From Shinella zoogloeoides (lineage in GTDB: Bacteria; Pseudomonadota; Alphaproteobacteria; Rhizobiales; Rhizobiaceae): DNA of 64,000 nucleotides. The notes beneath the pieces were generated by a model, which worked only from the letters and a program-made list of their open reading frames with translations, did no database searches and was not told where the DNA came from. The DNA lies in contig NZ_QNUJ01000012.1 of assembly GCF_003574625.1 (NCBI RefSeq), positions 1-64,000 on the forward strand, written 5' to 3'. Positions 1 through 8,069 of the stretch are shown here, piece after piece. Made by a program: the position numbers and the translations under genes. Each line of letters begins with the position of its first letter. Position 1 is the first letter of the stretch.

Positions 1-740
1 AGCAGATGTCCGAGGGCTTCAGGCCATTGCGGCTTCCAGGGAAAATCCTTCGCGCAGCGTGACGTTCACTCTCCGTTCGGCCTTAACGTGTCTGGGGGAA
101 CAAATCTTGTTCCGCCCCCATCCTGCCGGAAGACCTGATCGCCATGCTGGAGACACTCGACCGCGGTTCGCTGCGCGGCATCAGGGACCGCGCCATGCTA
201 CTCATCGGCTTTGCCGGTGGCCTGCGCCGCTCGGAAATCACCGGGCTCGATCTTGGCCGCGACCAGACGGAGGACGGACGCGGCTGGATCGAGATTTTTG
301 AGAAGGGCATGCTGGTGACGCTGCGTGGAAAAACCGGCTGGCGTGAGGTGGAGATCGGCCGCGGTTCCTCTGACGCCACCTGCCCGGTCGTCGCCGTCGA
401 AACCTGGATCAAGTTCGCCAAGCTCGCAAAAGGCCCCCTGTTCCGCCGCGTAACCGGTCGGGGCAAGAACGTCGGCCCGGATCGACTCAACGATCAGGAG
501 GTGGCGCGCCTGGTCAAGAAGACGGCGCTGGCCGCCGGCATACGCGGCGACCTGAGCGAAGGAGAGCGCACCGAAAAGTTTGCAGGGCATTCGCTACGCG
601 CCGGCCTCGCCTCGTCGGCCGAGGTCGATGAGCGTTATGTGCAGAAGCAGCTCGGTCATGCCTCGGCAGAAATGACCCGCCGTTACCAGCGGCGGCGCGA
701 TCGTTTCCGCGTCAACTTGACAAAGGCAGCGGGTTTGTAG
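1..740 (+). pseudogene. Tyrosine recombinase (integrase) remnant, catalytic domain only
   Basis: The intact part, from about 123 to 740, encodes the catalytic domain of a phage-type tyrosine recombinase. Visible landmarks are the first catalytic Arg in GLRRSEI, the HSLRAGL box (H-x-x-R), the LGHAS histidine and a tyrosine in RRYQRR near the C-terminus, all in the right order. The sequence LPEDLIAML just before the domain is usual for rhizobial plasmid recombinases. Upstream, the same frame meets a stop near 84, while recombinase-like residues at 2-60 lie in another frame, so the N-terminal core-binding domain looks frameshifted or deleted; the gene also starts at or before the window edge. 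An independent 198-residue product from ATG 144 would lack the arm needed for DNA binding. It probably marks the edge of an acquired island carrying the adjacent defence genes. Confidence 0.7.
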
Positions 741-834
741 TCCGACACCGGAAGACCTGCTGCAGCTGAAAAACCTCTATCGAAGCCCAGAGCCCTCATA
801 GTCGCCCGTCAGGTGCCGCGCTCCCTCCTACAAA

Positions 835-3800
835 TCACATGCTTGCCAGCTCTTGCGCTACTTCTCGGAAATATTCTGGCGAAGCGTCTAGCAGCGCTGC
901 AACTATCCCAATATTGTCTCTGCAAGCTGCCTTTGCGCCATAACGATCGTTCACATTTGGAAACGCTTGGGCCAGCAATTGCGCGATCACTCGGTCCGCA
1001 AAGCCCGCCTCGTAGAAAGCAAGCGCGGATTCTGTCTGAAGTCCATTTTTCACCTGGCGTTGAAGTAACGTCGCGGCGTCGACTAGGTCTGGCTCAATCG
1101 TTTCGAGCAGGTCCACGACCGAAGCCAAAATCATCGCAACATGATAACCAAAGCCATCCTCGCATATCGCTACGAGGTGATCGGCGGTGGCATGATTGCC
1201 ACTCACACGGATATCGTCCTTCACAAGGATCTGCCGTATTTCGGCGAAGGATTTTCCGTCGGTCCAGGCCGATAGAATGGTGGGGATGACTGCGGCATCA
1301 CTCAACGCCGACAGTGATTTTGCTGAAGCCAGTGGGAGCGCTTGCTCTATCAAAAGCGGCAACAGGGTTCCGTCTTTAACGGCTGCAGTCAGCTGCTCGG
1401 TGCTTGTTTCGACCCACGCGCTGAGTTTGCGAAGCGCAGCTGGCGCGAGTGGGGACTTCTTGATCAGCAAGCGGTAAGCGGCGTCGGTATTGTTCTGGAT
1501 CGATTTGACCGTCGCTTGAAAGAGCGCAATCACGCGAGGTCGTGTTGTTTCATCAGCGAGATGATAGCCCAGAGTGTTTGCGGCCAAGCGTTCGGCGGCT
1601 TCAACGGCGTCTTCCGCTTCGAAGTCGATATGTTGAGCGAGGTACATTGCTATGCTTTGAATCGCCCTCGCCCTCCCCTGTAGATAGTCTTTGAGCTCGG
1701 AAGCGCTCACATTTGGGAACTGCTTGAGAACTTCCACGACAATCAACTCAATCGCCGCCTCATCTGCGAACGCTAAATTCTCACCAGCCAGATCGAAGGT
1801 GAGGACGATCGGAGTGCCAGCTGTCTGTTTATAATCGTCGAAAATTTGGAGGATACTGCTCTGGCTGGGTTCAGCACCGTCCTGGTCTAAAAGCTTTTTC
1901 GCAGCCTCCCATCGCCAGTTCTTATATTCATCTTCTCGCTCATCGTAGATCGGAGGCGCAGAGAATATGACACTGCTTTCCGTATGCATGCCGGCGCGGC
2001 CTGCTCGACCCATGAGGTTGTGAAAGTCACGGACTTTGATTTTCTCTTTGCCTTGTTGCGTGGCAGTCACCACCAAGTATTTGATCGGAAAATTCACGCC
2101 CTGCGCCAGCGTCGACGTACAGGCGACGATCCGTGCGTGACCTGCCTTCATCGCATGTTCGACACAAAGGCGAATCCCGTGTGGCGTGCTTGCGTGATGA
2201 GAAAGGACCCCCAAGCGACTTGCGCCGACCACGTCGACGTCATCACCGAGATTGTTCGCGATTAGGTTCGCAAGGCGGTCTAGCTCTTGTTGATCACACC
2301 ATGCGCTCGGTTTCTCCAACTCGACCTTTCGCGTGAACAGATCGACTACGCGCCAGGAGACCTTCGAAACGCTGGCCTTTTGGCCGCAGAACAGTGCCAC
2401 ACTCCCGTTGCTGCCGAGGTGCAACGCGAGGTATAGTCCAATGTCAACACTCTCCGAGATTTCTGCGGAGTGATTACGATCGGGAAAGACGCGATCGCGT
2501 TCCCGTTTACTCTTCTTTTCAAGCGGAAGTTCTTCAATAATTCGAGGAACAAAATACTCGTCTTCGTCAGGATCCAACGGATTCACATACCGAAGCCATC
2601 CTCGCTCCTTCTGCCAGCTCGCGAAAGCAATGCTCTTCGCAGTCGGCAGAAGGCCCTTTCCCCCAACGATCGCAGACGGGTCTCCAATCAACCAATCCGC
2701 AATCTGGTCCGCATTGCCGATCACCGCGGAAATTAAAATGATTTGCGCAGCGGGCTTTAGCATCATTCGAAGCGACGAAAGGAGAAGCTCGTAGGTCGGT
2801 CCACGAGTGAAACCCTCGAACTGATGACCCTCGTCGTATACAATCAGTCCAATTCGCTCGGCCAACTCAGGAGCCCGGCGCAGCATGTAAAGCAGCTTCT
2901 CCGGCGTGATGACCAAGACACTATTTTGAGCAAGAAGCTGCTCAATTCCAAAGTCCATCAGATAGGAATCCGAAACTTCGTCCATGAGTATGTTCTCGCC
3001 CTGAAAGGCTCTTACTAGATCAGAGCGAATATCGTGGCAGAGCGACTTGAATGGCGCGACGATCATCGCGAGGGAAGTCCGTCCGGCAAGGAACGCTGCT
3101 CTGATGATAAGTTCTGTGGCGCGCGTTTTTCCGGCACTTGTCGGCATCTGGATAACGGCAGAGCGCCCATTTAGCAGATCGGCGTCACAGATACGCCGTT
3201 GTGCCGGCCAGAGTTCTATCGGGAAGCCCGGCTTCGTAAGCGCCGGTGACCAGGCAGCCAGGGGCGATCCTGAAGCTGGTGGAAGCCTGTTGCGCGACGA
3301 GTTTTGGATTTTACCCGCGCATATTGCCGTGACGATATCGGCGTAAAGGACCTCACGGTCGGTTCCGATTTCATACAGCGTCTTGCGAAGCTCACGGCAG
3401 AGCTCGGGAATGGCGCGTTCGTCCTCGTCCTGAAGCGCATAATGTGCACGGACCAACTCGAGCAGGCGATTTGCGAATGTCGAGTGAAAGATTTCTACGT
3501 CAATCGGCTCCAGTCGGTTCCGCAGGATTCTGCTCGCAAGAAGTGCTAGTCCGCCTCCAAGGTCAGCGGGAGGCTCATCTGAACGCTTCACCACCACCAC
3601 AGCGTTTCCGATTGCGTCAGAAAGATAATAGGCTGCCGCACATAGAAGCGAGAATTCGACGGATATGCTGCCGTCTAACTTTGCCTCGAGATAAGAGTCG
3701 AAGAAAGTCGCGGCAAACCGGACGTTCTCATTGATTGATGTGTCTTCCGCCCAGGTAGGAGGATGGGCGCTCGTCCCCGGTTCGACAAAATGATCGGAGA

Positions 3801-3963
3801 TGGCGCCCGCAGCATCTCCAAGGATTCCGACCGCAAGAGAATAGAGCGTGGCAGGATCGCGCCGCAGCTCGATGAAGTCCTCCGCAGCGACACGGAACTC
3901 GTGCATTTTTGCCGTTGCTCGAACGGTCGAGAGGACTTGTTGTGCAGCTGCATCAGGCTTCAT
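835..3963 (-). CDS. hamB: HamB-like superfamily 2 helicase (Hachiman defence)
   Basis: This 1042-residue protein is a Ski2-like SF2 DNA/RNA helicase. Motif I is MPTSAGKT at about residue 273, motif II is DEGH at 377-380, motif III is SAVIGN at about 412, motif V is STLAQGVNFP and motif VI is MGRAGRAG. A long N-terminal region of about 270 residues and a C-terminal region of about 400 residues have no domain I recognise. ATG 3963 is preferred because it overlaps the stop of hamA by 11 bases, implying translational coupling. A large helicase directly behind a DUF1837 nuclease is the two-gene arrangement of the Hachiman anti-phage system, where HamB is thought to sense DNA and release the HamA nuclease. 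The G+C content is visibly lower than in the neighbouring rep and vir genes, consistent with recent transfer. Confidence 0.85.
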   Translation of the reverse strand: MKPDAAAQQVLSTVRATAKMHEFRVAAEDFIELRRDPATLYSLAVGILGDAAGAISDHFVEPGTSAHPPTWAEDTSINENVRFAATFFDSYLEAKLDGSISVEFSLLCAAAYYLSDAIGNAVVVVKRSDEPPADLGGGLALLASRILRNRLEPIDVEIFHSTFANRLLELVRAHYALQDEDERAIPELCRELRKTLYEIGTDREVLYADIVTAICAGKIQNSSRNRLPPASGSPLAAWSPALTKPGFPIELWPAQRRICDADLLNGRSAVIQMPTSAGKTRATELIIRAAFLAGRTSLAMIVAPFKSLCHDIRSDLVRAFQGENILMDEVSDSYLMDFGIEQLLAQNSVLVITPEKLLYMLRRAPELAERIGLIVYDEGHQFEGFTRGPTYELLLSSLRMMLKPAAQIILISAVIGNADQIADWLIGDPSAIVGGKGLLPTAKSIAFASWQKERGWLRYVNPLDPDEDEYFVPRIIEELPLEKKSKRERDRVFPDRNHSAEISESVDIGLYLALHLGSNGSVALFCGQKASVSKVSWRVVDLFTRKVELEKPSAWCDQQELDRLANLIANNLGDDVDVVGASRLGVLSHHASTPHGIRLCVEHAMKAGHARIVACTSTLAQGVNFPIKYLVVTATQQGKEKIKVRDFHNLMGRAGRAGMHTESSVIFSAPPIYDEREDEYKNWRWEAAKKLLDQDGAEPSQSSILQIFDDYKQTAGTPIVLTFDLAGENLAFADEAAIELIVVEVLKQFPNVSASELKDYLQGRARAIQSIAMYLAQHIDFEAEDAVEAAERLAANTLGYHLADETTRPRVIALFQATVKSIQNNTDAAYRLLIKKSPLAPAALRKLSAWVETSTEQLTAAVKDGTLLPLLIEQALPLASAKSLSALSDAAVIPTILSAWTDGKSFAEIRQILVKDDIRVSGNHATADHLVAICEDGFGYHVAMILASVVDLLETIEPDLVDAATLLQRQVKNGLQTESALAFYEAGFADRVIAQLLAQAFPNVNDRYGAKAACRDNIGIVAALLDASPEYFREVAQELASM

Positions 3964-4810
3964 TGGCTGCCCTTTCGTAGAGCGCATGCACGAGATCCAT
4001 CATCGAAATGCCCTTGATGACGATGAGTTTCAGTTTGTCCTTGTTGGGGTGGTCTGAGACCTGCGTCTTCTCGAGTTCCATTTTTGCCGCGGTTTCTGCA
4101 TCGAGGACAGCGACTGCCCCGCTCCATCGCGTGAAGGGTCGATCGGCCTCGTCTTGAAACCTCTCGACCTTGAGGGCGGCTTCCCGATTCTTGCGAAGCA
4201 GCCTCTTTTTCAGGGCGCTGAGCGTCATTGCCTCTCGTAGACGATCTTTTGCAGAATCGTCGACGGCTGTTTGAAGTCGATTCTCCGTGGTCGGACGCAG
4301 GCCGGATTTGGACTCTACGACAAAAAGCTCGTCCCTAGGGCTCGGCTTTTCACTGGCAAATCGAAAGCCTACCACATCCGTGCCGTTATCGGAGACGTTC
4401 GCGTTGATGCGGTCCTCGTAGCGGTGCTCACGGGGGCACCAGTATCCGAGAATGAACTCGATGTAGTCAGCAACAAGAATTTCTCCAAAGTCACCAGAGC
4501 GCGTGGCCGGCCCCGACCCGCCCTTGGCGCTCGGAAACTTGATCTCGGTTAGGAACTCGGCATTCGACTTTCCCGTCCCTGAAACAAGATCAGCAAGTTC
4601 CTCATCAAGGCAATAATGCTGCCGGAAATGCCTTGCCCATTCAGATAGAACCGCGGCATCCTCTTCGTGGTTGAGCTCCCAAACCTCAACTGTTGCGCCG
4701 TCCGCGGTTTTAAGAACTTCGTCGATTTTGTGGAGCCATTTTATATGTGTGGGCGTCATGTAGGACAACTTGTTTGCGACTCTCGGAGGGTGGTCCGATT
4801 CTCTCACCAT
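3953..4810 (-). CDS. hamA: HamA-like DUF1837 nuclease (Hachiman defence)
   Basis: The product is about 285 residues and matches the DUF1837/HamA pattern of a PD-(D/E)xK nuclease. It has GDFGE at residues 106-110, an acidic centre in DNGTDVVGF (Asp145) and ESK (Glu166 and Lys168) at the end of the next strand. In Hachiman systems HamA is the effector that degrades DNA when released by its HamB partner, which is encoded immediately downstream and overlaps by 11 bases. The start is uncertain: ATG 4810 is listed, a TTG at 4828 and an ATG at 4759 are in frame, and none has a strong Shine-Dalgarno sequence. The pairing with hamB makes this assignment firmer than either gene alone. Confidence 0.83.
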   Translation of the reverse strand: MVRESDHPPRVANKLSYMTPTHIKWLHKIDEVLKTADGATVEVWELNHEEDAAVLSEWARHFRQHYCLDEELADLVSGTGKSNAEFLTEIKFPSAKGGSGPATRSGDFGEILVADYIEFILGYWCPREHRYEDRINANVSDNGTDVVGFRFASEKPSPRDELFVVESKSGLRPTTENRLQTAVDDSAKDRLREAMTLSALKKRLLRKNREAALKVERFQDEADRPFTRWSGAVAVLDAETAAKMELEKTQVSDHPNKDKLKLIVIKGISMMDLVHALYERAANEA

Positions 4811-5098
4811 TCGCAAACTTCTATACAACCAGACCGTAACTAGAAAATTGATTTCATCTCGACCTCTAGTTACTCGTTGGGTTAAATTGCTGAACGAATC
4901 CCAGGCTGGCGAATCCTAAGATCCAGCCCCCTGTCTTCTGCCACCGCAGAGACGGGTCTAGAGACGTTTTCAATTGATCGGTTGTCTGCGTGCACACCCT
5001 TTGAACAAAGGGTGCACTGATCATCGGGATCTGTCGACGAAACCCGCTTCCATCGACACATTCTGGCTACAAGTCGTTGCCAGCGACATAACCAGTAT
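4811..5098. other. Intergenic region upstream of hamA with a hairpin
   Basis: No coding sequence is convincing here. It should hold the hamA promoter. At 4986-5015 there is an imperfect hairpin whose inner stem pairs CACCCTTT with AAAGGGTG around a GAAC loop and whose outer stem pairs GTG with CAC past a two-base bulge. It could be a terminator for the gene to the right or a regulator site; no T-run follows it. Confidence 0.35.
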
Positions 5099-5488
5099 CT
5101 ACACGGCGATGAAATGCTTAGGGCGTTCCACGTTCGCGGGACGCTGCTTGTCGACGCGATGGCGGACTATCGCGCTTCCGTGAATGGTTCTGACGGTGAC
5201 GGCTTCAACTAAGCGGTATGTTCGGGATCGCACGATATCGTCGAGGTAGTTGAAGATCGAATGTACGTCGGGATGCAAGGTGTCGGGACTAAGACCGGAC
5301 TGGAGCCCTGTAACAAGGTGGGACTGTAGCTTACTGATCTCAACAACAAGGATATTGCCACTGCAGATGTGGCAGCGGTCTCTGCCTTTGGCCCGTTGTC
5401 GATCATCGCGTTTAGCGTTGGCACATCCATCAGAATCGTCCTCCTGTGGCTCAATCCAATTTATCTCACCTCTGCCGTAGCTGATCAT
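5099..5488 (-). CDS. Small hypothetical protein, possibly frameshifted
   Basis: An open frame of 129 codons begins inside the last codons of the Toprim gene and ends at 5099. Its middle contains CHICSGN, a short Cys-x-x-Cys motif, followed by a plausibly folded helical segment (SPDTLHPDVHSIFNYLDDI). A second frame starts at ATG 5454 behind a good ribosome site (AGGAGG about 8 bases upstream) and reads MDVPTLNAMIDNGPKAE before becoming less protein-like. A real gene may start in the second frame and continue in the first after a frameshift. I do not recognise the family. The position directly downstream of the Toprim gene suggests cotranscription. Confidence 0.35.
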   Translation of the reverse strand: MISYGRGEINWIEPQEDDSDGCANAKRDDRQRAKGRDRCHICSGNILVVEISKLQSHLVTGLQSGLSPDTLHPDVHSIFNYLDDIVRSRTYRLVEAVTVRTIHGSAIVRHRVDKQRPANVERPKHFIAV

Positions 5489-6356
5489 TCCAATCTTCAG
5501 CTTCTGGCCACAACCTCAGGAAAGTCGCCCCCGCTGTCTCGGCAGCACCCCTCAATCGCGCTGCGTAGACATCACCTTGGTCGTTTCCATCACATGCTGC
5601 CACGAGGCGAGTGCCAGGTCGGGCGGCAAGAGCCGCAATTCGGTCGGCTGTCGCAGGAGACCAGCCTCCACCGGTACTCACGTACTGGGTGTCGTCACGC
5701 CAATCCTCAATGGCGGCGAGGCTCAGCGCATCTATCGCCGCTTCCGTCACGCAAAGGCGTAACGCATCATCGTTGCCGATAACAAAAAGCGCCTTCGTCC
5801 CCCCATTGGAGAAGCCTCTCCACACGGGCCCGCGCTCCTCCCATCCCGTTACCGTACCTGAGGAGTTGGTATGGGGTGCCCAGATGGAGCCCCGAGGCCC
5901 TTCCTTGAGTTTGCCAGCCGTAACGGCTCGCACGAGAGTGTTCTCCGGGATAGCGCGTTCGGACGTGAGATATGCCCAGGCGGCGGATCCATGGGCCAAC
6001 CATGGTCTTTGAGACCAACGCCTCGCGATCGCTGCAAGCGAAGTGGACTTCGACTGACGCTGCCATGCCGGCTCGACAGGTTGAAATCCGACGAGCCCGG
6101 CGATCAGCTTCAGCGCCGAGCTGAAATCAACGGCACCAAGATGCTGTGCCAATGATAAGACGTCGCCTTTGGCCTCCGATGTCGGATCGAACCACCCTCG
6201 CCCGCGGTGAACCACAATGATAATCTCTCCTTCCCCACGACGATACTTGGTCGCCTTTGGCGTGCTCTCGCGCAAGTCAACCATCCAGCCAGCGCTTTCC
6301 AATAGCGCCGCGCACGACACCTCCGCTTTAAGCCTTTCGACGTCATAATGCGGCAT
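5466..6356 (-). CDS. Toprim-domain protein (DUF3991/TOPRIM type)
   Basis: The 296-residue product resembles plasmid-encoded DUF3991/Toprim proteins: an N-terminal zinc-ribbon-less primase-like region (WFDPTSEAKGDVLSLAQHL, as in DnaG/CHC-type primases), then a Toprim fold with an acidic strand start in LCVTEAAIDALSLA and an acid-rich second motif in RLVAACDGNDQGD. Toprim domains cut or polymerise nucleic acids with metal ions; such plasmid proteins may act as accessory primases in replication or transfer. ATG 6356 is chosen because GGGGGAG sits five bases upstream; an in-frame start at 6389 is less likely. It is transcribed in the same direction as repABC and follows the candidate parS sites, so it may be read through from repC. 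Confidence 0.65.
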   Translation of the reverse strand: MPHYDVERLKAEVSCAALLESAGWMVDLRESTPKATKYRRGEGEIIIVVHRGRGWFDPTSEAKGDVLSLAQHLGAVDFSSALKLIAGLVGFQPVEPAWQRQSKSTSLAAIARRWSQRPWLAHGSAAWAYLTSERAIPENTLVRAVTAGKLKEGPRGSIWAPHTNSSGTVTGWEERGPVWRGFSNGGTKALFVIGNDDALRLCVTEAAIDALSLAAIEDWRDDTQYVSTGGGWSPATADRIAALAARPGTRLVAACDGNDQGDVYAARLRGAAETAGATFLRLWPEAEDWNDQLRQR

Positions 6357-6406
6357 GGGCTCCCCCTGAAAATCCAATCGGGGAGACAAGAGACCCCGTA
6401 CAGACC

Positions 6407-6422
6407 GTCACAGTTGTGATGT
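6407..6422. promoter_or_regulatory. Candidate parS site 1 (imperfect palindrome)
   Basis: CGTCACAGTTGTGATG matches 12 of 14 positions of the core palindrome GTCACAGCTGTGAC found 112 bases away. It lies between repC and the Toprim gene. RepB proteins of repABC replicons bind 14-16-bp palindromes near the operon, often just past repC. Confidence 0.5.
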
Positions 6423-6518
6423 CGGTCACATATCCCATTGAATCAAAATGCATTATTCCGTTCCCAGAACCGTCAGCCCTGTTAGCTGCCGCATCTTTCT
6501 CGCGCTTCTCGCCCCAAA

Positions 6519-6536
6519 GAGTCACAGCTGTGACTC
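6519..6536. promoter_or_regulatory. Candidate parS site 2 (perfect 18-bp palindrome)
   Basis: GAGTCACAGCTGTGACTC is a perfect palindrome only 13 bases past the repC stop codon. Known repABC centromeres are palindromes with a GC centre (general form GTTNNCNGCNGNNAAC); this one shares the size, the central GC and the location, although it has GTC/GAC arms instead of GTT/AAC. With site 1 it forms the only repeated palindrome seen around the rep genes. Confidence 0.6.
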
Positions 6537-6548
6537 CCGAACGATCCG

Positions 6549-7832
6549 TTATGCGGGCCTCTCACCTGTCCGTTTGATGACGCCGTCCGCCAATCCGAAC
6601 AAGCTCTTCTCCAGATGCAGGTTCCCTTCGACAGCGCGATCGATCATTGCCCGGAAATAACCTCCTGGGCTCGTAATCTGATCCGGCGATCGGGCGGCCT
6701 TCTCAAGCACTGTGGCAAGAATCGCGGCGGCTGCAAAGCGGCCGACCCTCGCCGTTCCATCCAGCCATCCAGCCTCGGATAAACCAATCATGAGACGCAT
6801 TGTAGAGGCCGCGGCAGCAAGCTCAGGCCAACTGCGAATTTCCGCCCCTACCATCTCGCATGCCTGGCTGCAGGCAGATCTAACAAGGCCAACCGACACG
6901 GACGCTAGGACCTGGGATTGGATTTCGTCTACCGTGCCCGCAGATTTCTTCCGAACGGGGGGATGGCTTTCGGGCTGAGCTGCTCTAGACTTTTTTTCGG
7001 CTGATGTTCCGGCCGCTGCGCGGCCGGTGAGTTTTGTATCAAGTTCTCGCTCTTTAGAGCGAGCCCGTTTCTTCTTACTTTCAAGAGAGTTTTGAGGGGT
7101 TGTATTAATAATAGACATGACGCTGATGTCACCCTCGCCTGACATTTTCTGCGGAACATATTCCTCTGTCACCGCGAGAACAATCCGGGCGTGCATAGCC
7201 TCCAGCGCTTCCGCTTCCCCTTCCTTGTCTAGCCCTAGTTCCTTCAGGCCCTGCAGTTCGCTGTGCCAAGCCGCAGCGTGTTCAGGGTATGCTGCACATG
7301 CGTCAACGATGGCGCGCGAGGTCCTGCTGACGATCCTTCGGGCCTCCTGCTCGCTGTTCAGCCGAGCCTGGAAGTCTTCGACAAGAGCCTTCAATTCATG
7401 CAGCCGCACTCTCGCCGGCGTGAAATCCAAGCCATAGCCCTTCGAGATGTCTCCGTCCTTGTCGCGATATACAAAACGGCGCCCCGTCGGGCTGTCCCGA
7501 TATGCGATGACGCCAGCCTCCACGAGGCGCCGAATGCAGCGCGTCACCTGCCGCTCCGAGCGACCCGTGTACTCGGCGAGCTTCGCGTTGGAGATTGCCA
7601 CGATCGGGCGGTTCGTCCCCGCCCAATCATCAGCACGCGACAGCCCGATGAGGATATCCATGATATGGTAGGTCGAACCATCGATCCCGAGGATCGGTGC
7701 TGCCTTCTTCAGGAGGATTGCGACCTCCGCCTTCGTAGACTCGGGGATATCATTTGCCATTGCGAGCCGAGCGCTCGCGAGTATTGCAGGTGTAACGCGT
7801 CTGAAGGACGCGATCTCAGTTCCTCGGACCAT
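6549..7832 (-). CDS. repC: Replication initiator RepC
   Basis: This protein of about 427 residues is the RepC initiator of repABC replicons, which binds an origin inside its own coding sequence. It shows the usual N-terminal FRRVTPAILAS segment, a winged-helix region (NAKLAEYTGRSERQVTRCIRRLVEAGVIAYRDSPTGRR) and the C-terminal signature SPGGYFRAMIDRAVEGNLHLEKSLFG. The open frame extends to a TTG at 7895, but ATG 7832 places the start just before the conserved N-terminus and gives the family's usual length. It is separated from repB by about 237 bases that hold an antisense RNA gene, the normal layout for copy-number control. An A-rich middle stretch (SKKKRARSKERE) is the variable linker. Confidence 0.93.
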   Translation of the reverse strand: MVRGTEIASFRRVTPAILASARLAMANDIPESTKAEVAILLKKAAPILGIDGSTYHIMDILIGLSRADDWAGTNRPIVAISNAKLAEYTGRSERQVTRCIRRLVEAGVIAYRDSPTGRRFVYRDKDGDISKGYGLDFTPARVRLHELKALVEDFQARLNSEQEARRIVSRTSRAIVDACAAYPEHAAAWHSELQGLKELGLDKEGEAEALEAMHARIVLAVTEEYVPQKMSGEGDISVMSIINTTPQNSLESKKKRARSKERELDTKLTGRAAAGTSAEKKSRAAQPESHPPVRKKSAGTVDEIQSQVLASVSVGLVRSACSQACEMVGAEIRSWPELAAAASTMRLMIGLSEAGWLDGTARVGRFAAAAILATVLEKAARSPDQITSPGGYFRAMIDRAVEGNLHLEKSLFGLADGVIKRTGERPA

Positions 7833-7935
7833 AGCTGACCATCCCGCGACCAAGCGACCGCGGCTCCAATAGGTGAGTTGATGTCTAGCCAACAAAACAG
7901 GCGCAAAATATCGAGCCGAGGCTTGAGCCCAGGGC

Positions 7936-7964
7936 TTGATTGTATCAGCGCCTCGTCCTAGAAT
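7936..7964 (+). promoter_or_regulatory. Promoter of the antisense ctRNA
   Basis: TTGATT at 7936-7941 and TAGAAT at 7959-7964 are separated by 17 bases, a good sigma-70-type promoter pointing against the repABC operon. Transcription would start near 7971. Confidence 0.6.
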
Positions 7965-7970
7965 CAGTTT

Positions 7971-8055
7971 GCTACGACTGATGCTGACGGAACGGGAACG
8001 TTCTGTTGGCCATGGATCAAAGGGCTTGCCGATTGCAGTCGGTGAGCCCTTTTCC
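7971..8055 (+). ncRNA. Antisense countertranscribed RNA (ctRNA/IncA) of repABC
   Basis: A transcript from the promoter just upstream would run through two hairpins. The first pairs ACGGAACG (7987-7994) with CGTTCTGT (7999-8006) around a GGAA loop. The second, at 8019-8053, pairs AAAGGGCT with AGCCCTTT and is followed by a T-rich run, a typical intrinsic terminator. The RNA would be about 80 bases, complementary to the repC leader. This matches the ctRNA that lowers RepC synthesis and sets copy number and incompatibility in repABC plasmids. Exact ends are inferred. Confidence 0.7.
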
Positions 8056-8056
8056 T
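8019..8056 (+). terminator. Intrinsic terminator of the ctRNA
   Basis: AAAGGGCT at the 5' side pairs with AGCCCTTT at the 3' side, followed by TTCCTTT. It is the second hairpin of the ctRNA. Confidence 0.65.
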
Positions 8057-8069
8057 TTCAGGGCTTAGT

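Larger units (their letters stand above)
7833..8069. promoter_or_regulatory. repB-repC intergenic control region
   Basis: This spacer between repB and repC holds the plus-strand antisense RNA listed separately and the repC leader on the minus strand. In repABC plasmids this is the incompatibility region where the ctRNA pairs with the repC leader and blocks its translation. Confidence 0.7.
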
